Part shown: positions 45,491 to 55,830 of the stretch, piece after piece
How the letters are laid out: each line of letters starts with the position of its first letter
Position numbering within the stretch: position 1 is the first letter of the stretch
NCBI RefSeq assembly: GCF_023898315.1
Contig: NC_064619.1
Span: 502,358,594-502,422,593 of the forward strand
DNA length: 64,000 nt
Source: Schistocerca nitens
Lineage: Eukaryota; Arthropoda; Insecta; Orthoptera; Acrididae
Direction of reading: 5' to 3'
The notes under the pieces: generated by a model
Told to the model about the DNA's origin: nothing
The model's input: only the letters and a program-made list of their open reading frames with translations
Database searches by the model: none
Made by a program: the position numbers and the translations under genes

Positions 45491-46920
45491 AAAACATCAA
45501 AAAAAGTTTTGCATCAGCTCGGTTCCGACGGTTCCGGAACGTGTACAGAAAATTGGAATAGAGATCAACAAAAACATCATTTCCGCCCTTTTAATTGCTC
45601 ATGAAAACCACACATTGCATGTAGTACCACCATACAGCGAGACCTTCAGAGGTGGTGGTCCAGATTGCTGTACACACCGGTGCCTCAAACGCCCAGTAGC
45701 ACATCCTTTTGCATTGATGCATGCCTGTATTCGTCGTGGCATACTATCCACAAGTTCATCAAGGCACAGTTCTTCCAGACTGTCCCAACCTCAACAGCGA
45801 TTCGGCGTAGATCCTTCAGAGTGGTTGGTGGGTCACGTCGTCCATGCATGAACAGCCCCTTTTAAACTATCCCAGACATGTTCGATAGGGTTCATGTCTG
45901 GCTTACATGCTGGCCACTCCAGTCGAGCGATGACGTTATCCTGAAGAAGAGCACGATAGGGGTGCAAATTGTCGTCCATGTAGACGAATGCCTCGCCAAT
46001 ATGCTGCCAATATGGTAGCCCTATGGGTAGGAGGATGGCATTCACGTATCGTACAACCGTTAGGCACCATCCATGACCACCAACGGCGTACGTCGGCTCC
46101 ACATAGCGCCACCCCAAAAGAGCAGGTAACATCCAACTTGCTGCACTCGCTGGACTGTGTATCTAAGGCGTTCAGCCTGACCGGATTGCCTCCAAACAAT
46201 TCTCCGACGACTGTCTGGTTGAAGGCATATGCGACACTCATCGGTGAAGAGAACGTGATGCAAATCCTGGCTGGTCCATGTTGTTGGGCGCATCTGTACC
46301 GCGCTGCATTGTGTCTTGGTTGCAAATATGGACCTCGTCTTCGGATGTCGGGAATGAAGTTGCGTATCATGCAACCTATTGCGCACAGTTCGAGTCCTAA
46401 CACGACGTCCTGTGGCTGCACGAAAAGCATTATTCAACATGGTGGCGCTGCTGTCAGGGTTCCTCCGAGCCATAATCCATACGTAGCGGTCGTCCACTGC
46501 AGTGGTAGCCCTTGGGCGGCCAGAGTGAAGCATGCCATCGACAGTTCCTGTCTCTCTGTATCCTCTCCATGTCCGAACAACATCGCTTTGGTTCACTCAG
46601 AGACGCCTGGACACTTGTTGAGAGCCCTTCCTGGCACAAAGTAGCAATGCCGACGCTATCGATCCGTGGTATTGACCGTCTAGTCATGGTTGAACTACAG
46701 ACAAAACGAGCCGTGAACCTCCTTCCTGGTGCAATGACGGGGACTGATCGGCTGTTGGACCACCTCCGGCTAATAGGCGCTTCCCATGCATGGTTATTTA
46801 CATTTTTGGGCGGGTTTAGTGGCATTTCTGAACAGTCAAAGGGACTGTGTCTGTGATGCAATATCCACAGTCAACGTCTATCTTCAGGAGTTCTGGGAAC
46901 TGGGGTGATGCAAAACTAGT
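45491..46920 (-). mobile_element. Tc1-like transposon, decayed, right TIR hit by a SINE
   Basis: The left end has aagttttgcatcagctcggttcc near 45506-45529, mirrored on the right by ggaactggggtgatgcaaaac near 46896-46917. The SINE at 46921 starts right at the outer part of the right TIR, so that end is disrupted. The left edge is approximate. Confidence 0.75.
45833..46687 (-). pseudogene. Tc1-like transposase, decayed
   Basis: Minus-strand remnant with probable start at 46687 (MTRRSIPRIDSVGIATLCQE). An HTH pair follows: SDVVRTWRGYRETGTVDGML, SGRPRATT, RVRTRTVRNRLHDTQL. Then VLFTDECRICLQPDSRRRIV (first D), VYMDDNLHPYRALLQDN (second D), and ARLEWPACKPDMNPIEHVWD (E). The D-E interval is only about 29 residues, from a deletion. 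One frameshift falls near 46060. Confidence 0.85.
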
Positions 46921-47130
46921 TTTCAAATGGTTCAAATGGCTCTGAGCACTATGGAACTTAACTGGTGAAGTCATCAGTCCCCTAGAACATAGAACTACTT
47001 AAACCTAAGTAACCTAAGGACATCACACACATCCATGCCCGAGGCAGGATTCGAACCGGCGACCGTAGCGGTCGCGCGGTTCCAGACTGTAGCGCCTAGA
47101 ACCGCTCGGCCACTCCGGACGGCAAAACTA

Positions 47131-47132
<2 letters not shown>
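46910..47132 (-). mobile_element. tRNA-derived SINE, Leu-like head, with 11-bp TSD
   Basis: Body 46921-47121. TSD gcaaaactagt at 46910-46920 and 47122-47132. Tail side (ggttcaaatggctctgagca) first on the plus strand, then B box (ggattcgaaccggcg) and the A-box side. The target is the end of the Tc1-like element. Confidence 0.93.

Positions 47133-47220
<88 letters not shown>
47131..47220. repeat. (TA)n(TG)n microsatellite
   Basis: About 60 bp of ta followed by about 28 bp of tg, starting at the SINE's right TSD. It replaces where the outer end of the Tc1-like element would be expected. Confidence 0.95.
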
Positions 47221-47222
<2 letters not shown>

Positions 47223-47459
47223 GATGGTCGTAATTTCAGATTTTTGAGTCAAAAAGACGATTGCTTTTCATGTGCAAAGTATTAATCCACCTTAAAAAGT
47301 TGTTAGGCAACTCGTAATTGTTAGAGATGTAAATTTCTTGCACCATCTGATTTTGGATCTGAATGGTACAGCTGTGATAGGCCTTGACCCAGCACGATGC
47401 AGACAGCCAAACTTTAGCAGCAACGATGCCGGACGGTCAGGGGTAAAACTCAGATACGT

Positions 47460-47680
47460 TTCCTGAAGGGTTGGTTGGTTGGTTTGGGGAAGGAGACCAG
47501 ACAGCGTTGTCATCAGTGTCTTCGGATTAGGGAAGGATTGAGAAGGAAGTCAGCCGTGCCATTTCAGAGGAACCATCCCGGCATTTGCCTGGAGTGATTT
47601 AGGGAAATCACGGAAAACCTAAATCAGGATGACTGGACGCGGGATTGAACCGTCGTCCTCCCGAATGCGTTCCTGAAGGG
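47460..47680 (-). mobile_element. tRNA-derived SINE, second family, with 11-bp TSD
   Basis: Body 47471-47669 on the minus strand. ttcctgaaggg at 47460-47470 and 47670-47680 forms the TSD. It starts with ggttggttggtt and reads towards the complement of the B box (gggattgaaccgtcg, 47641-47655). It sits in the 5' UTR part of RTE copy D. Confidence 0.85.
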
Positions 47681-47910
47681 AAGAAGTAGCTTTCTCAGTA
47701 GTTGCAAATGCATCAATGCGACTGGTTGTCTGATCTCGTCTTATAAAATAGTCACCATGGTCTGACAATATCGGTAGTGAGGGTCGAAATAGAAACTACA
47801 TGACTTACTGGTGGGAACATCATCCTGAGGAATATACTCTGGAGTTAAAATAGTCCACCATTCTAATCTTGCCCTTCATTCCACTCTTCGGGTGAGTATT
47901 GTTAAACACG

Positions 47911-48488
47911 GTGTTTCGATTTTAAAAAATATGAATCTAGTCTTCAGCAAGTCGGAGGTAGGAATCCATACATAATTTAAGAGTGGGTGTATGTAATTTC
48001 CACATCTCCTAAACTATTGGATCATTTTCAGTGAGACTTGGTACACATATCGCATACCGTATGGAAAGAGGCACTTACTTTTCGGAGGACTGGGGGTGTT
48101 GGTTGGAAAAGGAGCAGAGCTCTCTATGCGCAAATAACCAGATTATATTCGCCCAGTATATGATAATGATAGCACTTAGTGACTTGCAGCCAACTTTACA
48201 CATAATTTAAAGTGTTTGTGAAACTTTTTCTCGCTGACACTCCCAGGCCAACCCCTCACAGACAAAATGATGAAACGAAAGAAGTTTATGGGTTACTACA
48301 TTTTCGCCGTTCATGCAGTAAAACTGTCACATCAGATTTGACCTTTCAATTTACTGCTTCTTTACTACCAACTCTATTCGCAACATGTTTCACTGATAGT
48401 ATCCATACATATCACAACATGTGCCTGCAGAAGTATGTCATTGAATGACTAATAATTCAGGAGATAGGATGTCATAAACGTTGAGCTG
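47911..48488. other. Unassigned dispersed-repeat-like sequence
   Basis: No ORF. The stretch with attttcagtgagacttggtacacatatcgc (48025 region) recurs diverged near 48876-48905 (gatttcagtcaacatttggtacacatatta), so both sides of the 48.5-kb SINE may belong to one repeat family. Confidence 0.4.
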
Positions 48489-48727
48489 CATTAAAACGTG
48501 CCCGCATCTCGTGGTCGTGCGGTAGCGTTCTCGCTTCCCACGCCCGGGTTCCCGGGTTCGATTCCCGGCGGGGTCAGGGATTTTCTCTGCTTCGTGATGG
48601 CTGGGTGTTGTGTGCTGCCCTTAGGTTAGTTAGGTTTAAGTAGTTCTAAGTTCTAGGGGATTGATGACCTAAGATGTTAAGTCCCATAGTGCTCAGAGCC
48701 ATTTGAACCATTTGAACCATTAAAACG
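48489..48727 (+). mobile_element. SINE with Gly-like tRNA head and the common tail
   Basis: Body 48499-48717 with the 10-bp TSD cattaaaacg at 48489-48498 and 48718-48727. The head reads ggtcgtgcggtagcgttctc, then gcttcccacgcccgggttcc, then cgggttcgattcccggcggg, strongly like tRNA-Gly (A and B boxes clear). The 3' half (ccttaggttagttaggttta onwards, to gctcagagccatttgaacc) is the tail of the Leu-like SINEs. Confidence 0.92.
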
Positions 48728-48960
48728 AAACTGTAGGGCGAAATGCGCTAGACATATGATCGAAATTTGCATACGAATATCTGTGAAATGTATTACATAT
48801 ATGTTAATATATGAGGCATATGCATACAGACAAAGCCAAAGGCACAGTAAAAAGTTCCTCCTAAATCCTTGGGTCGATTTCAGTCAACATTTGGTACACA
48901 TATTACTTGCTGTTTGGTAAGATATACTGTCTGGGTAAGAACCACGAAACTTCTGTTGGG

Positions 48961-49262
48961 ATGGAGGTGATGTGATAACGTGGAGAGAGAATGTGAGGGA
49001 GGATACAGACAGAGAGAGGAGGGAGGAGATGGACAGAGAGAGGCGGGGCAATAGGAGATGGACAAAGAGAGGGAGGAGGAGATAAGAGAAGGTGAGGTAT
49101 TTAGAGGACGTGAGGAGGATATAAATGGGGAGGAGTTGAGGGACAAAGAGGACTGAGGAGGAGATGTACAGACTGGAGAGAGAAGACGAGGAGAAGAACA
49201 GGGAGAGGGAAAGGAGGAGATGGACAGAGAGAGGCAGAGGCAGGACGCAGACTAATAGAATA
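48961..49262. repeat. Purine-rich minisatellite-like tract
   Basis: About 300 bases almost entirely of A and G on the plus strand with recurring ggaggagatggacagagaga-type units (near 49020, 49045, 49215) and variants. Noncoding; long minus-strand Ser/Leu-rich frames across it are artefacts. Confidence 0.85.
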
Positions 49263-50205
49263 TTGGAATACATAGATAGCCAGGTAATGTTTGGTACTGA
49301 GCTAGTGCTGGATGAGAAGACGCGGCTAGGTTGAAATTAGATACTGTGGGAATTAGTGAAGTCTAGTGGTAGGAGTGAAAGGTTTCTTGCCTGGTGAGTA
49401 CAACGTTACTAATGTAGAATGAAACAGGTGAAGGTTGTTAATAATGAATTTGAAAATGCGACCAGGGACCCACTACAATGATCAACATAGCGAATGAATC
49501 ATCATAGCTAAAATACACACTTCAGCCCGTTTCATCAGAGTTCTAGCTCAACACGGACTGTGGGTAACTCTGAGAGATATAGGCAGAAGAGGAACACGAG
49601 ACAGAAAAACAAGGCCAAATAGATATTTTCGGTTAACATGTGATATACTAAATTTAATTAACACAAAGGGAAAATATTTATACGCACCATGTGAAACAAT
49701 TAAAATGAAATACACTAGTCAAAAATATTAAGTTCTCCAGGAAATGCAAAGTGACAAAGGAAGAATGGCGAAAGGAGAAAAACTATACAGGAGAATTAGG
49801 CATGATGCAAGAAAATGTAGGTACTGCTCGTAGGAAATTTAAAGAAATCTTCGGAGAAAGGAGATAAATATGTAAGAGCATCAAGAGCAGTGTTGGCTGT
49901 ATTGCCAATCCAGTACTGCGGAAAGAAGGGAGAGCTGAAAGGTGGAAGGATTGTATCGAAGAGTTACACAAAAGATAAAAAAGGTGATGTCAATATTAAA
50001 GAAAAAGGAAAGGAAATGGTTGAAAATGAGATAGTTGTTACGATATTGCGAGAAGAATTTGTCAAAGCACTAAAAGACCTAATTCGAAACAACGCACCCA
50101 CATAAATTATGTTTCTTCAGAAATGTTAATGACATTTTGATGAGCAAGCATTGTAAAACTTCCAGTTGGGATGTAGGATATATGAGACAGATGAAATTCC
50201 CTCAG

Positions 50206-50400
50206 CCTTAAAAACCAGCGAGGAGACGCAGTGATAACACACCGGACTCGCCTTCGGGAGGACGACGGTTCAAATACGCGTTCGACCAAGCTGATGTAGG
50301 TTTTCCGTGATTTCTCTGATTGCACGAGTCAAATACCGGAATGATGGTTCCTCTGGAAGAGCAAGGCCGTTTCCCTTCCCCATGCATGAATCATTCCGAG
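50206..50400 (+). mobile_element. SINE, second family, probably 3'-truncated
   Basis: aaaccagcgaggagacgcag begins the tRNA-like head, with B box acggttcaaatacgcg (50267-50282), then gatgtaggttttccgtgatt and cttccccatgcatgaatc. The tail is lost after about 50400. It interrupts RTE copy D just after its IPSAL block. TSD not found. Confidence 0.75.
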
Positions 50401-50681
50401 ATTGTGACCAGGGAGAGGAGTGTAGTCGAAATAGGGCAGGTAATATCTCATGTTTTCATTGTGGATATTATCGAAGAGAACAGATCTCATGTTAGCGTTA
50501 CGTCCAGTATAGTCCAGCCATGAATGAGGTTCCAAACTGTCTGTTCCAAACAACTTTACATGTACCATTGAAATGCTAGAAGATGCAGTTCGATTAGGGA
50601 ATGTATCTCCTAGCGATCGGAAGTGTTCTGTACAGTTTTCTGTTCCATGTGGGACTGTGCCCGATTGTGTATAGAAGAAGC

Positions 50682-50715
<34 letters not shown>

Positions 50716-50745
50716 AGTGTGCGTGTGTGTGAGTGTGCGTGTGCA
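50682..50745. repeat. (GT)n microsatellite
   Basis: gt repeat with a few gagtgtgc interruptions. Confidence 0.95.
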
Positions 50746-51081
50746 CGACTGTGTACAGGTCGGCGAATAGCGAAACGATTGGCGTCCTTTCATAGAAGAA
50801 CCAAATTATGTTCAAGCTTTTACCGGATTTCAGTTTCTTGTCTGCTACGGCAGGTACATCCCTATTTTCCATTACACTAGTTTTATTACGAATATGTTAC
50901 TGCTTTCAATTTCAGATGTTACCCAACTTTCTTTATGTGGTATTGCATTCGCCTTAATTCGTTTTCAGGATCTCTTCAGACTTGCGCTTTGTATCGAATG
51001 CTTCAGTAGTTGATCACTAGGATCTAAATAGCTTCGTCTATTGAGGCCGTATCTTTAGGTATTACATTAATACTTCACTGT
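50746..51081. other. No gene seen
   Basis: AT-rich spacer with no recognised feature. Confidence 0.4.
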
Positions 51082-51343
51082 CTAGTGCAAGTATACCGAA
51101 CGAGGTGGCGCAGTGGTTAGCACACTGGGCTCGCATTCGCGAGGACGACGGTTCAATCGCGCGTCCGGCCATCCTGATTTAAGTCTTCTGTGATTTCCCT
51201 AAATTGCACCAGGCAAATGCCTGCATGGTTCCTTTGAAAGGGCACGGCCGACTTCCTTCCCCGTCCTTCCATAATCCGATGAGGCCGATGACCTCGCAAT
51301 TTGGCCTCTTTCCCGAAACAACCCCAACCTCTACTACAAGTAT
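51082..51343 (+). mobile_element. tRNA-derived SINE, second family, full length
   Basis: Body about 51095-51330: ccgaacgaggtggcgcagtg (A box), gacgacggttcaatcgcg (B box), ccatcctgatttaagtcttc, and ggccgacttccttccccgtc. Flanks ctagtgcaagtat (51082-51094) and ctactacaagtat (51331-51343) look like a 13-bp TSD with two mismatches. Confidence 0.85.
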
Positions 51344-51957
51344 TTATCTGAGCCCTATGGGCACTCGCTTATCTAAAGTCCTTTGTGTGAAGCCTCCACA
51401 CAATCAGCTGGGCAGCAATCTCTGCGTGTAACGCAAATCTGAGGCACGAGAACGTCCGTACGGTTGTCAACTATACGCCACAAGCCTAGGACATTGCATT
51501 GCATCACAGAAGCTACTAAGTCTGTAGTTCTTGCTTTTTATTAGAGTCAGAAACAGTGTCCTGGCTCAGATCTGGGGGCAATGCTGCAGAGGGCAATGCT
51601 GCAGATTATGAACTTAGTTGAAAGTCTGTGAGGAAGACAGGTCTTGTCAGTCTTCTACGGAAGTCGCTGCAGTGATCAACGAATAATGTTTGAGTCCAGA
51701 CGACAGTCATTGTTTGTTCCCACGTGGGCAACAGTCTACGGTTGGTTACACCTCGTTTATCAGAGGCTACCAAAACAACATCTTCAGCATGTTATGCTTG
51801 TCAGACTTTCATGATTATCTTTCCCAAGCAATCCAGATGCTTCATAGGGAGTAAGACAGTTTTTCCTTGGTTGATGCTATGGTCAATATAGACACCGTGT
51901 TATCCACTCAATGCACTACTAGAAGTTGATTGTGGTTTGCACTGATGAGTGAAAATA
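51344..51957. other. No gene seen
   Basis: Spacer between a SINE and the Tc1-like element. A short duplication ggcaatgctgcaga occurs at about 51573-51606. Confidence 0.4.
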
Positions 51958-53379
51958 CACTCCTGGAAATTGAAATAAGAACACCGTGAATTCATTGTCC
52001 CAGGGAGGGGAAACTTTATTGACACATTCCTGGGGTCAGATACATCACATGATCACACTGACAGAACCACAGGCACATAGACACAGGCAACAGAGCATGC
52101 ACAATGTCGGCACTAGTACAGTGTATATCCACCTTTCGCAGCAATGCAGGCTGCTATTCTCCCATGGAGACGATCGTAGAGATGCTGGATGTAGTCCTGT
52201 GGAACGGCTTGCCATGCCATTTCCACCTGGCGCCTCAGTTGGACCAGCGTTCGTGCTGGACGTGCAGACCGCGTGAGACGACGCTTCATCCAGTCCCAAA
52301 CATGCTCAATGGGGGACAGATCCGGAGATCTTGCTGGCCAGGGTAGTTGACTTACACCTTCTAGAGCACGTTGGGTGGCACAGGATACATGCGGACGTGC
52401 ATTGTCCTGTTGGAACAGCAAGTTCCCTTGCCGGTCTAGGAATGGTAGAACGATGGGTTCGATGACGGTTTGGATGTACCGTGCACTATTCAGTGTCCCC
52501 TCGACGATCACCAGTGGTGTACGGCCAGTGAAGGAGATCGCTCCCCACACCATGATGCCGGGTGTTGGCCCTGTGTGCCTCGGTCGTATGCAGTCCTGAT
52601 TGTGGCGCTCACCTGCACGGCGCCAAACACGCATACGACCATCATTGGCACCAAGGCAGAAGCGACTCTCATCGCTGAAGACGACACGTCTCCATTCGTC
52701 CCTCCATTCACGCCTGTCGCGACACCACTGGAGGCGGGCTGCACGATGTTGGGGCGTGAGCGGAAGACGGCCTAACGGTGTGCGGGACCGTAGCCCAGCT
52801 TCATGGAGACGGTTGCGAATGGTCCTCGCCGATACCCCAGGAGCAACAGTGTCCCTAATTTGCTGGGAAGTGGCGGTGCGGTCCCCTACGGCACTGCGTA
52901 GGATCCTACGGTCTTGGCGTGCATCCGTGCGTCGCTGCGGTCCGGTCCCAGGTCGACGGGCACGTGCACCTTCCGCCGACCACTGGCGACAACATCGATG
53001 TACTGTGGAGACCTCACGCCCCACGTGTTGAGCAATTCGGCGGTACGTCCACCCGGCCTCCCGCATGCCCACTATACGCCCTCGCTCAAAGTCCGTCAAC
53101 TGCACATACGGTTCACGTCCACGCTGTCGCGGCATGCTACCAGTGTTAAAGACTGCGATGGAGCTCCGTATGCCACGGCAAACTGGCTGACACTGACGGC
53201 GGCGGTGCACAAATGCTGCGCAGCTAGCGCCATTCGACGGCCAACACCGCGGGTCCTGGTGTGTCCGCTGTGCCGTGCGTGTGATCATTGCTTGTACAGC
53301 CCTCTCGCAGTGTCCGGAGCAAGTATGGTGGGTCTGACACACCGGTGTCAATGTGTTCTTTTTTCCCTTTCCAGGAGTG
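51958..53379 (-). mobile_element. Tc1-like transposon, 1,422 bp, second copy (inverted)
   Basis: Same length as the copy at 11658-13079, opposite strand. TIRs start cactcctggaaa at both ends; TA at 51956-51957 and 53380-53381. The target here is not another identified TE. Confidence 0.95.
52113..53135 (-). CDS. Tc1-like transposase with DD32E spacing, intact (second copy)
   Basis: 340-residue DDE transposase on the minus strand, start chosen at MPRQRGREPYVQLTDFERGR as in the other copy. Both HTH regions and the catalytic motifs are present: VFSDESRFCL, QQDNARPHVS and SPIEHVWD, again with 32 residues between the second D and the E. Differences from the first copy are scattered single substitutions (for example NARPHVSC here, NARSHVSR there). 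No stop or frameshift. Both copies keeping an open frame suggests recent activity of the family. Confidence 0.92.
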   Translation of the reverse strand: MPRQRGREPYVQLTDFERGRIVGMREAGWTYRRIAQHVGREVSTVHRCCRQWSAEGARARRPGTGPQRRTDARQDRRILRSAVGDRTATSQQIRDTVAPGVSARTIRNRLHEAGLRSRTPLGRLPLTPQHRAARLQWCRDRREWRDEWRRVVFSDESRFCLGANDGRMRVWRRAGERHNQDCIRPRHTGPTPGIMVWGAISFTGRTPLVIVEGTLNSARYIQTVIEPIVLPFLDRQGNLLFQQDNARPHVSCATQRALEGVSQLPWPARSPDLSPIEHVWDWMKRRLTRSARPARTLVQLRRQVEMAWQAVPQDYIQHLYDRLHGRIAACIAAKGGYTLY

Positions 53380-53445
53380 TATTATGACTGCAAAGTATGC
53401 CGGTCCAGCTTCGCGATGCGGTTTTCCTGCGATTCTGCATGATAT

Positions 53446-53671
53446 CGTTTCGACAAGTTCAAATGGTTCAAATGACTCTGAGCACTATTCGACTTAACTT
53501 CTGAGGTCACCAGTCGCCCAGAACTTAGAACTAATTAAACCTATCTAACCTAAGGACATCGCACACATTCATACCCGAGGCAGAATTCGAACCTGCGACC
53601 GTAGCGGTCGATCGGCTCCAGACTGTAGCGCCTAGAATCGCACGGCCACTCCGGCCGGCGTTTCGACAAGT
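53446..53671 (-). mobile_element. tRNA-derived SINE, Leu-like head, with 13-bp TSD
   Basis: Body 53459-53658; TSD cgtttcgacaagt at 53446-53458 and 53659-53671. B box complement is gaattcgaacctgcg. Somewhat diverged from the other copies (cactattcgac, ccagtcgccc). Confidence 0.93.
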
Positions 53672-54400
53672 CCCTGAGAGGTATCTGGAGAGTGAGTCAC
53701 CAGCTATCTACTTACCGGAGATCATAATTTCTGTAAAATACGAGGCACTGGTTATCGGCATGCAATTAGTGCCAGTATTGTTGCATTAGTTTCAGATCAG
53801 GCGATTTTAGAAGCTAAGACAACAACATTGGTAGGATAGCAGTATCAACACGTGGTAAGATAGCGACCTTGGGTCAAAAACACTTCCATGATGAGAGGTG
53901 TGGTAACCCTGCCCATGAACCTGAGGCAATTGGAACTGTTATCGTCAAGATCAAGGGAATCCCCACACTCCTACACCCCCATCCCCCAGGGGAATTCTAG
54001 TATCTTGGGCACTTGCATGTGGTGCACTGCAGGTCATGAGATAACCAGATACGGGTAAAATGCCCCGCACAGAGCTGTAGAGCATTTGTGTGATTTATAA
54101 ATAGCTTGAAATCCTTCCCCTCCCACGCTCCCCCCGCCCGACCACCCTCCCCCCCCCCCGACCCACGTTTCCCTTTGAGGGCAATAAGAATCAAACTCAC
54201 CACCTCCCCACCGCCCCTTTTATTACTGAAGCAAGTGCACTGCCCTCATCATTTGAAGTGTCTGCACCGTACGATGGTCAGCAGCGCAGTTATCCTACTT
54301 TTAAAATGGTGGTACGTATTATATTTATGAGGTAAGACATTTTTGACATTATAGTGTGTGACTGGGGTGCAGATTAACTGCTGCAATTTAATGAGTTCAT
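53672..54400. other. No gene seen; C-rich tract
   Basis: No gene. A C-rich, T/C-biased tract lies at about 54114-54170. Confidence 0.45.
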
Positions 54401-54620
54401 AGCGTATTCTGCAAAATAGCTGTAAATATTAACGTAATTTAAGAAGTAAGAAACTTTGACTTTACAATGTATGAGCGAATTAGTGTAATACAATGATATT
54501 ATGGCATATTCTCCAAAATTGCAATAAATATTAACATAATTTATGAAATGAGACACTTTGACAGTAGAGTATGTTGAGGAATTGCTATAAGATAATGATA
54601 TCATAGCAGCTTCTGTAAGC
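54401..54620. repeat. AT-rich tandem repeat, 102-bp period
   Basis: agcgtattctgcaaaatagc (54401) recurs as ggcatattctccaaaattgc (54503), and the rest of the unit follows in step (aaatattaac.taattta..aa.t.aga.actttgac). A third unit start (agcagcttctg) appears at about 54604. About 2.2 copies; a partial copy may precede it. Confidence 0.7.
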
Positions 54621-54786
54621 ACTACCAAGTATGATCCCTTCCCACTGCAACTTGCAACGGGGTAGGACAATGGTAGTTCAGCTGCTTCTGGACTCTCTAG
54701 CAGGCTAGTGTACAAGGCTCCAGTGGCCAAACTGATGCCACGATGGCCGATAGTATTGAGACGGAGGAAGAGGAACGCACGTGCAA

Positions 54787-54935
54787 AAATGGTTCAGATG
54801 GCCCTGAGCACTATGGGACTTAACATCCGAGATCATCAGTGCCCTTCAACTTAGAACTACTTAAACCTAACTAACCTAAAGACATCACTCAAATCCATGC
54901 CCAAGGCAGGATTCGAACCTACGACCGTAGCGGAC
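54787..54935 (-). mobile_element. SINE fragment, Leu-like family, head truncated
   Basis: ggttcagatggccctgagca at the tail side through the B box (ggattcgaacctacg, 54909-54923) and gaccgtagcgg. Then it breaks off at about 54934, before the A-box part. No TSD. Confidence 0.85.
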
Positions 54936-55020
54936 ATGCAGAAGCGTAAACAAAGCACCCATAGTCTGTGTAATGTCCTGCACGACGGCTCCTTGTACGT
55001 GCGATATGGATGGACATTTG

Positions 55021-55096
55021 GTCATTATGCCAATATCAGGAGTCGAACCAGCGTCATCTGCATAGCAGACGTGTACGCTGACCACTCAGCTACTTA
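55021..55096 (-). mobile_element. tRNA-like sequence, probable SINE head of another type
   Basis: On the minus strand: agtagctgagtggtcagcgt (A-box-like), cgtctgctatgcagatg (possible anticodon arm), and gctggttcgactcctg (perfect B box). The loop does not have the normal T33, and there is no obvious acceptor stem pairing, so it is unlikely to be a functional tRNA gene. It lies about 90 bp past the truncated SINE and may be the head of a third SINE type. Confidence 0.5.
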
Positions 55097-55535
55097 TCAA
55101 TAAAACCTGTCTAGTGCTTTTTTGACGTCGTCTTTACTTCATCGATGCACATTTCAGTACACCGCTTTATAGTCAAAGCTCCAGGCTCCAGTTGTTTGGG
55201 AACGGCCGTCGTTCACAATAGAAAACACTGGTCTACTGGTATTTTAACAACAAACTGTACAATATATGTACTCTGCAATCCTGACGTTTAAATTTTTCTT
55301 TCAGGTAATAATTAAATAAAGCACCATGTTAGGTCAGTACTTACAGTGAAAACAAAACCTGACACATATTTACCGTATAAGGTATTTGTTATGAATTCCT
55401 GTGCTGCTCCGAATGACACCGTTTGAGAAGTAGACATCAAAAGAGAATCGAGAATTGACACGGGATAAGTTCTCAAATAACGTTAGTAGACCGATTTCGG
55501 TGAACGATACAGCATCACTCGAGACTGGATGTGTA
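55097..55535. other. No gene seen
   Basis: AT-rich spacer before the Penelope-like element. Confidence 0.4.
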
Positions 55536-55595
55536 TTGAATAAAATGTTCTCGGTTTTCATACCGCGTAAATTGCTTAAAACTACACGAGCTGTC

Positions 55596-55614
55596 GGCCA
55601 AGCACTCCTTGGCC
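55596..55614 (-). other. Hammerhead-like hairpin, left arm
   Basis: A perfect 7-bp stem with 5-nt loop, ggccaagcactccttggcc (plus strand). On the minus strand it is preceded by cttgacaat and followed by gacagctcgtg. In the right arm the last part is gaaagctcg. It resembles stem II and the flanking core of Penelope hammerhead motifs, but the core is not canonical (gaca instead of gaaa). Confidence 0.35.
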
Positions 55615-55830
55615 ATTGTCAAGTGGTATGACTGCCAGTGGGCTGTTGGTGCGCCCTTATATACGCTATCTGCCGTCTGTGACGTCACTAGTGTCCGTGA
55701 CATTGCCATATATGGGCATGTTTTGAGTCGGCGTTCGATGTGCCCTCTTCAGCCGCGCGATCGCTGGATCCCGCGCAGGGCTGAGCTTCAACCCACCGTC
55801 TGTATTCAGGGTCTTTGCGGTAATTTTTAT

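Larger units (their letters stand above)
47370..50205 (+). mobile_element. RTE-like LINE copy D, decayed and multiply interrupted
   Basis: Pieces in order: 5' UTR-like sequence (about 47370-47470 and 47681-47900, with ctttctcagtagttgcaa and aatatactctggagttaaaa), EN (49325-49510: KLDTVGISEV), RT-linker (49800-50103: ARRKFKEIFGERR, KAERWKD-like, then EIVVTILREEFVKALKDLIR), and GIYETDEIPSAL-like near 50175. SINEs, a 47.9-49.3 kb unassigned stretch and a purine-rich minisatellite interrupt it. Much older than copies B and C. Confidence 0.7.

Noticed and set aside
48880..49273. Ser/Leu-rich minus-strand frame of 129 codons
   Set aside because: Translation of the purine-rich minisatellite; no domain.
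50400..50520. Resumption of RTE copy D after the SINE (gtgtagtcgaaatagggc similar to the ecsri region)
   Set aside because: Similarity covers only about 20 bases and the following sequence does not match.
52104..53149. Long plus-strand open frames opposite the Tc1-like transposase (and minus-strand ones at 11602-12567)
   Set aside because: They are antisense shadows of the GC-richer transposase gene, repeat identically in both copies, and have low-complexity composition without domains.
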